59,221 bases of DNA, taken from the NCBI GenBank assembly GCA_043196285.1, contig JBBYJL010000002.1:1-59221 (forward strand), read 5' to 3'. This document shows, one piece after another, positions 52,584-59,221 of the stretch (its first letter is position 1; every line of letters starts with the position of its first letter). The position numbers were made by a program, and so were the translations under genes. This stretch comes from JAKAFX01 sp043196285. GTDB taxonomy: Archaea; Thermoplasmatota; Thermoplasmata; Thermoplasmatales; Thermoplasmataceae. Below the pieces are notes generated by a model. The model was not told the origin of the DNA, made no database searches, and was given only the letters and a program-made list of their open reading frames with translations.

Positions 52584-53903
52584 TCATTCCCTCATGGATA
52601 GGCTTGCGGCTACAATTATTGGATCCCAGACCGGGCCGAAAGGAGGTGTATACCCCAAATCAGTATAGAACAGGTCCTCAACATGCATCCCACCCTGGAT
52701 AGCAGCTGCAATGGTGTTGAGACGCCAGGCACCCCCATCCTTTGATATGATCTGTGAACCGAGTATCCTTCCACTTGCTGTATCATACGTTAGGGTCATG
52801 CTGACCGGCGACTTTCCAGGATAATACGCAGCTCTGCTCATTGCTTTCACAAAGGTTGTAGAAGGAGAGAATCCGTTTTCCCTGGCATCTTTTTCTCCTA
52901 TTCCTGTGAATCCTATCTCATAATCAAACAATTTTACGAGTGTCGTGCCAAGGGAACCTGGGAACTCCATAACAGCTCCTGCGACGTTCGATCCTGCCAC
53001 CCTTCCCATCTTGTTGGAGACCTGGGCAAGTGGATGCCAGTCTTTTCTACCCGTTATAATATTGGTTGTCTGGGCACAGTCTCCTGATGCCAGAATGTCA
53101 GGGTCACTGGTATACATCCGTTTGTCCACTTTTATCAGACCCCTCTGATCTGCAGCAATTCCCGTATCCCTTGCCAGGCTGCTGTTGGGGGTTATTCCGG
53201 TGGCAGAGATGACCATATCAGAATTGACAGTGCCATTCTCCGTAACAATCTGATATGTACCGTTGCTTCTTGTGATTTCGAGTATACTGGCATTAAGGAG
53301 AACATGAACCCTTGATGAAAAGTCTTTCCTGAATTCAGCACCGACCCTTTCATCTATGTTCTTCAGTATCTGGCTGTGTCTGGAGATAAGAGTGACATCT
53401 TTGCCTCTTGAAACAAGAGCTGCTGCAAGTTCCAGTCCAAGAACACCATCGCCAATAACAGCAATTCTGCCTGATGCAGAAACCCTGTCATTCATCAGTT
53501 TTGCATCCTCCAGTGATCTGATTCCGCTTATACCTATCTTAGCGTATTCCGCAGGAATCTTTGGAGAAGCGCCGGTCGCTATAAGAAGCCGATCATAGTG
53601 AATCTTACCGTTTCTGCTGGTGCTTATCTTCATCGCAGATCTGTCTATCGAATTAACAGTATCATTGAGTATTATCTTTATGCCGCGTTTTTCCGTGAAT
53701 TCCTCTATCGGATAGTGAAGGAGATTTTCTGGACCCTTTACAATGCCTTCAAGATAATATGGTATTCCGCATTCTGCATAAGAGACATAATTTCCTGATT
53801 CTACCACTGTAACATTTATGGAAGGATCGATCCTTTTTGCCTTGGAGGCAGCAGCCATTCCTGAGGCCCCACCGCCTATAACTACGAAATCCATTGAAAC
53901 CAT
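52584..53903 (-). CDS. CoA-disulfide reductase/NADH oxidase-like flavoprotein
   Basis: 439 residues. Two dinucleotide folds are visible: FAD-binding VVIGGGASGMAAASKAKR at the N-terminus and NAD(P)H-binding IAVIGDGVLGLELAAALVSRG (about 145-165). A single active-site Cys lies in SYAECGIPYYL (about 43), as in CoA-disulfide reductases and NADH oxidases, which lack the CxxC of glutathione reductase. The second FAD contact is LASGDCAQT. A C-terminal dimerisation domain follows. It may reduce CoA disulfide, polysulfide or oxygen; which one cannot be decided. An ATG three codons in is an alternative start. Confidence 0.93.
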   Translation of the reverse strand: MVSMDFVVIGGGASGMAAASKAKRIDPSINVTVVESGNYVSYAECGIPYYLEGIVKGPENLLHYPIEEFTEKRGIKIILNDTVNSIDRSAMKISTSRNGKIHYDRLLIATGASPKIPAEYAKIGISGIRSLEDAKLMNDRVSASGRIAVIGDGVLGLELAAALVSRGKDVTLISRHSQILKNIDERVGAEFRKDFSSRVHVLLNASILEITRSNGTYQIVTENGTVNSDMVISATGITPNSSLARDTGIAADQRGLIKVDKRMYTSDPDILASGDCAQTTNIITGRKDWHPLAQVSNKMGRVAGSNVAGAVMEFPGSLGTTLVKLFDYEIGFTGIGEKDARENGFSPSTTFVKAMSRAAYYPGKSPVSMTLTYDTASGRILGSQIISKDGGAWRLNTIAAAIQGGMHVEDLFYTDLGYTPPFGPVWDPIIVAASLSMRE

Positions 53904-53944
53904 AATGATATTGTAATAAAATACTTAAATGGAGAAGTATGTGG

Positions 53945-54478
53945 CTACTGCGCCACGACTTCAGCGTGTATGGTTATGTTCACCTTATCTCCAACCATAA
54001 CTCCACCGCCCTCAAGGACAAAATTCCACTGAAGACCAAAGTCCTTCCTGTTGATGGTTCCGGTTACAGTGAATCCCATCCTCTCCTTTCCATACGGGTC
54101 CTTTATTGTGCCCTCGAATTCTCCTTCAAGCTCGACTCTTTTCGTAACGTCCCTGATGGTCAGGTCCCCCTCTATCTTGTACCTGTCCTCTCCCTTCCTA
54201 GAGACCTTCGTTGATCTGAAAGTCATGTTTGGGTATTTTTCAGAGTTGAAGAAGTCAGGTGACCTAAGGTGATTGTTACGCTGTTCTTCCCTTGTATCAA
54301 CACTGGAAGTCTTTATCTCAACGTATCCCGACATTCTCTCAGGGTCCTCAGGTGATCCTGTGACCGTGATCTGGAAATCGTTGAAACCGCCCCTGACTGT
54401 TGATATCATCATGTGCCTGACACTGAAACCTATCTCAGAGTGCGCCTTGTCGCTAATCCAATTCTTCATCGTTTGCAT
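53945..54478 (-). CDS. YceI-family polyisoprenoid-binding-like protein
   Basis: 177 residues from the ATG at 54478, which has a GAGGTGA Shine-Dalgarno six bases upstream. A longer start at 54541 runs into the palindromic promoter element and is rejected. The lipocalin-like barrel shows WISDKAHSEIGFSVRHM, VDTREEQRNNHLRSPDFFNSEKYPNMTF, GDLTIRDVTKRVELEGE and FTVTGTINRKDFGL. There is no signal peptide, so it is cytoplasmic, unlike E. coli YceI. It is divergent from an HxlR regulator. Confidence 0.95.
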   Translation of the reverse strand: MQTMKNWISDKAHSEIGFSVRHMMISTVRGGFNDFQITVTGSPEDPERMSGYVEIKTSSVDTREEQRNNHLRSPDFFNSEKYPNMTFRSTKVSRKGEDRYKIEGDLTIRDVTKRVELEGEFEGTIKDPYGKERMGFTVTGTINRKDFGLQWNFVLEGGGVMVGDKVNITIHAEVVAQ

Positions 54479-54495
54479 TCTTTTCACCTCTTGTT

Positions 54496-54532
54496 GAAAC
54501 AGTATTTCAAATTGTTTTGTAATACTAGTTTC
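54496..54532. promoter_or_regulatory. Palindromic operator between yceI and hxlR
   Basis: GTATTTCAAA (54502-54511) and TTTGTAATAC (54516-54525) are ten-base arms with one mismatch and a TTGT centre. An outer pair GAAAC (54496-54500) and GTTTC (54528-54532) extends the dyad to 37 bases. It lies 18-54 bases upstream of the YceI start, over its promoter, and beside the HxlR gene. It is the best operator candidate in the window. Confidence 0.6.
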
Positions 54533-54592
54533 ATTTTGCAACCTGCTATAATAAATATATTAATATACATTCCCTGACATGAGGGCAATCAG

Positions 54593-54952
54593 ATGTCACG
54601 CAAGCCACTTGCTCAGATAGAAGAAAAACAGGTAGACAGGAAAGAACTCTGTCCCATAGTTGAGGCGATCAAGGAGGTCGGAGGAGAGTGGAAACTCATC
54701 ATTATTAGATACCTTGCAGAGTCATCCTCAGGCTTCAATGATCTGGTAAAAAGAATTGACGGCCTCAATCCCAAGACTCTTTCCAGAACCCTGAAAACGC
54801 TACAGGAGAGAGGCATAATCAGCCGTAATGTCGTAAGCACGCAGCCATTCAAGGTTATATATGCTTTGACGCCCAAGGGCGAAGCCCTGAACAATGTACT
54901 CAAGAACTTCAGGGAGTGGGGAGAGGAATGGATAATCAACAAACCTTCATGA
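54593..54952 (+). CDS. HxlR-family transcriptional regulator
   Basis: 119 residues. The winged-helix core reads ELCPIVEAIKEVGGEWKLIIIRYLAESSSGFNDLVKRI, then LNPKTLSRTLKTLQERGII and YALTPKGEAL, as in HxlR/MarR-like regulators. The Cys in ELCPI is at the position used as a redox or electrophile sensor in HypR-type members. It is divergent from the YceI gene across a strong palindrome and likely controls it. GAGGG before the ATG may be its Shine-Dalgarno. Confidence 0.92.
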   Translation: MSRKPLAQIEEKQVDRKELCPIVEAIKEVGGEWKLIIIRYLAESSSGFNDLVKRIDGLNPKTLSRTLKTLQERGIISRNVVSTQPFKVIYALTPKGEALNNVLKNFREWGEEWIINKPS

Positions 54953-55042
54953 TCCTCATACCAAGGATTATTCAGAACGTTTTTCTTCATCAAATTTAGT
55001 GTTAAAAACTATTTACCCTTCTGATATCCTAATAAGATTATA

Positions 55043-56674
55043 ATGAACATACAACCTATTTCCGAAATAGCTTCAAAGCTTGGTTTTGACTACGGTTCAA
55101 TAGAACCATATGGAAAATACATTGCGAAGATACCACTCTCCTCTCCCAACTTTCATAACAAGAGAAGAGGTAGGCTTATCCTCGTTACCGCCATGACTCC
55201 GACATCCGCAGGAGAAGGAAAGACAACCACAGTCATCGGCCTGGCTCAGGGACTGAGCAAGCTTGGAAAGAACGTAAGCATTGCAATAAGGGAACCTTCA
55301 CTGGGGCCGTGCTTCGGGGTTAAGGGAGGGGCAACTGGTGGCGGCAAATCAACCGTTGAGCCAAGTGACAGGATCAACCTGATCTTTACAGGTGATTTCC
55401 CTTCTGTATCTGCTGCACATAACCTCCTGTCCGCAGTGATCAACAACCACATGCATTTCGGGAACAAGCTGTCAATCGATCCAAAAAACATACTCTTCCC
55501 GAGGACAATAGACATGAACGACAGATCACTCAGATCAATCACGGTAGGCGTTGGAGACAGGGAAAACGGTGCACTGACAATGGACCGGTTTGTGATAACC
55601 CCCGCATCAGAAATAATGGCAATTCTGGGACTAAGCAAATCATATGCAGAGTTGAAAGAAAGGCTTTCAAAGATAATCGTGGCACTGAATACCGATGGAA
55701 AGCCGGTCTATTCCGGCGATCTGAACGTCAGTGGTGCTCTTGCGGCCCTTCTGGTGGATGCAATAAAGCCCAATCTTGTGCAGACAGCCGAGGGCGTGCC
55801 CGCATTCATTCACACCGGACCATTTGGTAATATTGCACATGGGACATCCAGCATTATTGCAGATGAACTTGCCCTGCGCAATAGCGATTACCTGGTCACG
55901 GAGGCTGGCTTCGGTTCTGATCTCGGAGCGGAAAAATTCCTTGACATGGTTTCACGGCTTGGGTCTCTTCCAGTGAATGCTGTAGTCATAGTAGGAACAT
56001 TGCGTGCCATGAAGCATCACGCAGGTTCAAAGGACACCTCTGCAGAAGATGTGAAGGCGGTGGAAACCGGATCACAGAACCTGCTCAGGCATATTGAATT
56101 CATCAGGTCTTTTGGAATTGAGCCAGTGGTCGCAATCAACAGGTTCCCCACAGACACTTCAAAAGAGATAGAAGCCCTCGAGAAAATACTCGCTTCGGTG
56201 AATGTCACAATGGCAGTATCTGACGTGTTTGGCAGGGGAGGAGAAGGAGGCATTGATCTTGCAAAAGCAGTACTCAGCAGAATAAGTGAAACTCCAATCA
56301 AACTGAAATATACATATGAGTTCACCGATCCCATAAAGGAAAAGATCATAAAGATCGCAAAGAGGGCATATGGAGCTGATGACGTGATATTCGAGAAACA
56401 GGCACTGAAGGACATAAAGCTTGCAGAAAAGGCAGGCTTCTCCAACGTTCCAATATGCATGGCGAAGACGCAATCCTCCTTGAGCGACAACCCTCTACTC
56501 CTGAATGCTCCTACCGGATTCAAGGTCCGGGTAACATCTGTAGGGATATCATCCGGCGCCGGATTCCTGGTACCGTTCATGGGTGACATCATGACCATGC
56601 CTGGTCTTCCAAAGGTGCCGGCAGCCGAGAATGTTGACATCACAGAGAATGGCGAAATTACGGGCCTCTTCTGA
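55043..56674 (+). CDS. fhs: Formate-tetrahydrofolate ligase
   Basis: 543 residues. It makes 10-formyl-THF from formate, ATP and THF. The P-loop TPTSAGEGKTTTVIGLAQGL (about 53-72), EPSLGPCFGVKGGATGGG and PGLPKVPAAENVDI near the C-terminus are diagnostic. Length is as expected. With GlyA downstream on the other strand, it indicates a folate-type one-carbon network. It is followed by a DUF167 gene 15 bases later. Confidence 0.97.
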   Translation: MNIQPISEIASKLGFDYGSIEPYGKYIAKIPLSSPNFHNKRRGRLILVTAMTPTSAGEGKTTTVIGLAQGLSKLGKNVSIAIREPSLGPCFGVKGGATGGGKSTVEPSDRINLIFTGDFPSVSAAHNLLSAVINNHMHFGNKLSIDPKNILFPRTIDMNDRSLRSITVGVGDRENGALTMDRFVITPASEIMAILGLSKSYAELKERLSKIIVALNTDGKPVYSGDLNVSGALAALLVDAIKPNLVQTAEGVPAFIHTGPFGNIAHGTSSIIADELALRNSDYLVTEAGFGSDLGAEKFLDMVSRLGSLPVNAVVIVGTLRAMKHHAGSKDTSAEDVKAVETGSQNLLRHIEFIRSFGIEPVVAINRFPTDTSKEIEALEKILASVNVTMAVSDVFGRGGEGGIDLAKAVLSRISETPIKLKYTYEFTDPIKEKIIKIAKRAYGADDVIFEKQALKDIKLAEKAGFSNVPICMAKTQSSLSDNPLLLNAPTGFKVRVTSVGISSGAGFLVPFMGDIMTMPGLPKVPAAENVDITENGEITGLF

Positions 56675-56689
56675 GCCCGCAGTTTCATT

Positions 56690-56935
56690 ATGTCACTTTT
56701 AAAACCCATGATTCTGAACGTAGTGGTAAGAAAAGGTTCAGGGAAGCCTGAAATGATAGATGGAAACCTGATAGTGCATACCACCGAGGAAAGGAGGAAC
56801 AATGCGGCAAATCGTGATGTGATCAGGCAGGTTTCACAATTTTTTTCCGTTGGTACTGATCAAATCAGGATTGTAAGAGGACATACCAGATCGAGGAAGA
56901 TATTGGAGATTTACAGGAAAGAGGATAAACAGTGA
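56690..56935 (+). CDS. DUF167 (YggU/UPF0235) family protein
   Basis: 81 residues. The pattern LNVVVRKGSGKPEMIDGNLIVHTTEERRNNAANRDVIRQVSQFF, then IRIVRGHTRSRKILEI matches the DUF167 fold, although the usual N-terminal KVxPxA is replaced by VVRKGSG. The biochemical role of the family is unknown. It probably shares a transcript with fhs. Confidence 0.85.
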   Translation: MSLLKPMILNVVVRKGSGKPEMIDGNLIVHTTEERRNNAANRDVIRQVSQFFSVGTDQIRIVRGHTRSRKILEIYRKEDKQ

Positions 56936-56997
56936 AAGCTATTTTTATCCTAAAGACTGTGCATGTTACTTTAAGACTTATTGTCTAATACAGATCG

Positions 56998-57771
56998 GTG
57001 CCATTATTACTGATACTGATACTAGTTGGGCTTGCTGTTGGTGCGCTGACTGGAACAACCGGCAGCAGTGGGGTCCTTATCGTCGTACCGGTGCTTGGAT
57101 TCATGGGACTTACTTTTCAGGAATCTGTTGGTTCAAGTCTTCTAGTGGATGTTATAACCACTTCAACAGTTATATTCGTATATCTGAGAAAGAAGACAGT
57201 GGTTGTCAGGAGCGCATTATCAATGGGCATGGGTGCGCTTATTGGAGCTCAGATTGGCACAAGGATTGCGGTCTCTGTTCCTGAAGAACCACTTGAGATC
57301 GGTTTCGTCATACTGACTGGAATGCTGGCATTCCAGATGTTCAGGAGATCTGTGCGGAAGAATGGTTTCGAGTACATGTCAGGACGATTCAAGAGCATCA
57401 AACCGAGGCAGTCCCTTGCCATGGCCCTGCTTCTTAGCATTCCTGTAGGAATCCTGACAGGCACTATTGGCACAAGCGGAGGCATCATGTTCATTGGCAT
57501 AGCAATGATCCTCTTTTCAATCAGTGCACAGGAAATGGTTGGCACTGCCACCATGGCCATGATGTTTTCAGCTTTAAGTGGAGCTGCAGGATATGCCTAT
57601 TTTGGGAGGATAGATTATTTTGCCTCCGTGGTTATAGGGATCACCTCACTTGCTTCAGGATATGGATTTTCTGTTCTTGCGCATAGGGTAAGTGAAAAAA
57701 CAATCTATGCTGCAATCGGCATAGTCTTTGTTATTGTGGTCATCCTTGAATCAATCAAAATAATCATATGA
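56998..57771 (+). CDS. TauE/SafE-family membrane exporter
   Basis: 257 residues from a GTG at 56998, with about seven to eight membrane helices. The two half-repeats each carry a TG(T/S)xG-type segment (ALTGTTGSSGVLIVVPVL; ILTGTIGTSGGIMFIG), the family mark. Members export sulfite, sulfoacetate or related anions; the substrate here is unknown. A cytoplasmic loop follows helix 4. No sulfur enzyme adjoins it. Confidence 0.9.
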   Translation: MPLLLILILVGLAVGALTGTTGSSGVLIVVPVLGFMGLTFQESVGSSLLVDVITTSTVIFVYLRKKTVVVRSALSMGMGALIGAQIGTRIAVSVPEEPLEIGFVILTGMLAFQMFRRSVRKNGFEYMSGRFKSIKPRQSLAMALLLSIPVGILTGTIGTSGGIMFIGIAMILFSISAQEMVGTATMAMMFSALSGAAGYAYFGRIDYFASVVIGITSLASGYGFSVLAHRVSEKTIYAAIGIVFVIVVILESIKIII

Positions 57772-57795
57772 TCAGAAAGTGATGGCAGGGAACCT

Positions 57796-59091
57796 TCAGA
57801 GGTCCCTGAACATCTCAATATAGTGGTAAGGTTCCGTCTTCCCAAAGGCATAATGTACCTCGTTGAACTGCTTCTTGAAATCAGCGATCTCTGGCCTGAG
57901 CCTGTCTGGATCCTCTTTCTTGACGCAGCCTCTGAAGATGAAGTCTGCTATCTGCTTCATCTCACTCTTTCCCATGCCTATACGAGTGACCTCCTGAGTA
58001 CCTATCCTTATCCCGCTTGGATTTTGAGACTTCTTGCTGTCATCATATGGAAGCATGTTTTTGTTGAGGATGATCCCACATTTTTCAAGAGTTTCTGCAA
58101 CAAACCTGCCTCCACCCTGATTCCTCACATCTACAGCTATTGTGTGTGAAGCAGTGAAGCCTCTCTTCTCGCCAAGCACACTGAATCCAAGGGTATGGAG
58201 TTCCTCTGCCAGTGCTCTGGCATTGTCAATGATCGCTGAGGCATATCTCTCCCCGAATTCAAGCTCTTCTGCCATGGTTACTCCGAGGGCAGCCATGGTG
58301 TTCAGATGATGGTTACTGATGGTTCCAGGGAATACACCTCTTTGTATGGATTTCCATATTTCATCTGGTGCATTCCCTATAATTATCCCATGCTGCGGAC
58401 CAGGAAATGTCTTATGGGTACTGCCAGTTATAATTTCAGCGCCTTCCCTAAGTGGATCCTGGAACTTCTTCCCAGCTATCAGACCCAGGACATGAGCTCC
58501 GTCGTACCATATCCTGCTGTTGACCTCATCCAGTACATCCTTCAGTTCCTTCAATGGAGTGGGAAAGAGAAATACAGACTGCCCAAACAGTGTAAGTTTA
58601 GGCCTCTCATTCCGGATCACCTTTGTGGCCTTGTCCGGGTCTATCGTCATTGTGTCCTCATCAAACGGGAGTTCCACCCTTTTTAGTCCACGAAACCCAA
58701 CAGCACCAAACTCGGCAGCACTTATGTGACCACCTCCAGCCAGGGCTGGTGTTGCAATGAGATCGCCTGGACTTGTGAGTCCATAGATCGCACCCATATT
58801 GGAGACTGTGCCAGATATTGGCCTTGGATCAATCTGTTTTGCATTAAACAGCTTCTTGCCGAGATCAACAACCAGATTTTCCAGTTGATCTACAAATTCA
58901 TTCCCCTGATAATATCTGTGCCCTGGAAGCCCTTCTGCATACCTTGATCCAAAATCCGTCAAAAGCATCTCCATTGACAATGAACTCATCACATTTTCAG
59001 ACGCAATGAGCGGTATGCTTTCTCTGAAGAGCTTCGTGTGCTTTTTTGCAATTTCTCTTATCTTCAAAGCGTATTCTTTATTCTCATTCAT
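57796..59091 (-). CDS. glyA: Serine hydroxymethyltransferase
   Basis: 431 residues, PLP fold type I. It converts serine and THF (or an analogue) to glycine and methylene-THF. Motifs: IPLIASENVMS, FGSRYAEGLPGHRYYQGNEFVDQLE, GGGHISAAEFGAVG, WYDGAHVLGL and the Schiff-base Lys in TGSTHKTFPGPQHG (about 223). Length is typical. Convergent with the TauE gene; the 24-base gap suggests a shared terminator. With fhs it supports one-carbon metabolism. Confidence 0.97.
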   Translation of the reverse strand: MNENKEYALKIREIAKKHTKLFRESIPLIASENVMSSLSMEMLLTDFGSRYAEGLPGHRYYQGNEFVDQLENLVVDLGKKLFNAKQIDPRPISGTVSNMGAIYGLTSPGDLIATPALAGGGHISAAEFGAVGFRGLKRVELPFDEDTMTIDPDKATKVIRNERPKLTLFGQSVFLFPTPLKELKDVLDEVNSRIWYDGAHVLGLIAGKKFQDPLREGAEIITGSTHKTFPGPQHGIIIGNAPDEIWKSIQRGVFPGTISNHHLNTMAALGVTMAEELEFGERYASAIIDNARALAEELHTLGFSVLGEKRGFTASHTIAVDVRNQGGGRFVAETLEKCGIILNKNMLPYDDSKKSQNPSGIRIGTQEVTRIGMGKSEMKQIADFIFRGCVKKEDPDRLRPEIADFKKQFNEVHYAFGKTEPYHYIEMFRDL

Positions 59092-59221
59092 TTTTTGTTA
59101 TCCTTTATAATTATATTTAGGTTCCACCTATTTCAACCTTGAGTTTCGCAAAAATGCATTGAGAAAATTATTGCCGGGTGCATCCTGATCTCTATACCTG
59201 TTTATTTCTGCTTTGATCCAG

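Noticed and set aside
1..59221. tRNA, rRNA, CRISPR array, insertion sequence or prophage.
   Set aside because: No cloverleaf, regular spaced repeats, transposase or phage genes seen by eye; a tRNAscan or Infernal run would be decisive.

Overview
The window is a contiguous piece of an archaeal chromosome, most probably from the order Thermoplasmatales (cell-wall-less thermoacidophiles). The archaeal markers are the PolD large subunit, CDP-archaeol synthase, a prenyl-chain synthase, D-aminoacyl-tRNA deacylase DtdA, Tsr3, Nob1, Pth2, Hjc, XerA, Ogg2-type glycosylase and KptA. A very large thermopsin-family surface protein, several other sequon-rich membrane-anchored proteins, a beta-alpha fused electron transfer flavoprotein and frequent leaderless TATA promoters narrow this to Thermoplasmatales. 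By eye the DNA is moderately AT-rich. No rRNA, tRNA, CRISPR array, insertion sequence or prophage was seen, so this is mostly core genome with short, strain-variable looking islands.

Layout. 1-3.1 kb: a small membrane protein and valyl-tRNA synthetase (minus strand). 3.1-8.8 kb (plus strand): a methyltransferase, a helical protein, DtdA, then a tight three-gene set of a threonine-synthase-like PLP enzyme, a DUF1611 protein and a PP-loop ATP pyrophosphatase with a four-Cys motif. This set is the best candidate here for an undescribed pathway. 8.8-10.4 kb: a small ferredoxin-like-fold candidate, a Bat-type HTH regulator and Tsr3. 10.4-16.5 kb: the operon pyrG - SCP2 protein - polD large subunit - GPN-loop GTPase. 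16.5-19.4 kb: a zinc micro-protein and a three-gene ABC-2 exporter operon with its own membrane-anchored surface protein. 19.6-22.8 kb: superoxide dismutase, Ogg2, NAD(P)HX repair enzyme and Nob1. 23-27.5 kb: a membrane protein, then the acyl-CoA ligase - Rieske ferredoxin - fused EtfBA set (lipid or acyl-CoA oxidation and electron transfer). 27.6-30.4 kb: methionine aminopeptidase, thymidylate kinase and a trans-sulfuration PLP enzyme.

30.4-31.5 kb is a decaying island: a hemerythrin-like gene with an in-frame TGA, a 45-codon ORF, and a start-less C-terminal relic of a surface protein. 31.5-35 kb: Pth2-CarS-HTH/CBS operon, a membrane protein and an AbrB/PhoU regulator. 35-37.7 kb: a metallo-beta-lactamase-fold hydrolase translationally coupled to an acyl-CoA synthetase. 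37.9-41.8 kb: a 1303-residue thermopsin/beta-helix/repeat surface protein. 41.9-49.6 kb: Hjc, a class III aminotransferase, a ferritin-like/VIT1 iron protein, prenyl synthase, XerA, enoyl-CoA hydratase, PRPP synthetase and KptA. 49.8-59.1 kb: IlvE, MFS transporter with divergent PadR regulator, CoA-disulfide-reductase-like flavoprotein, YceI protein with divergent HxlR regulator and a strong palindromic operator, formate-THF ligase, DUF167, TauE/SafE exporter and serine hydroxymethyltransferase.

Functionally the genes cover genome replication and repair, tRNA and ribosome maturation, ether-lipid synthesis (CarS, prenyl synthase), acyl-CoA metabolism (two ligases, enoyl-CoA hydratase, EtfBA) and one-carbon metabolism (Fhs, GlyA). 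Function calls rest on motifs and family resemblance read directly from translated sequence; no database search was possible.
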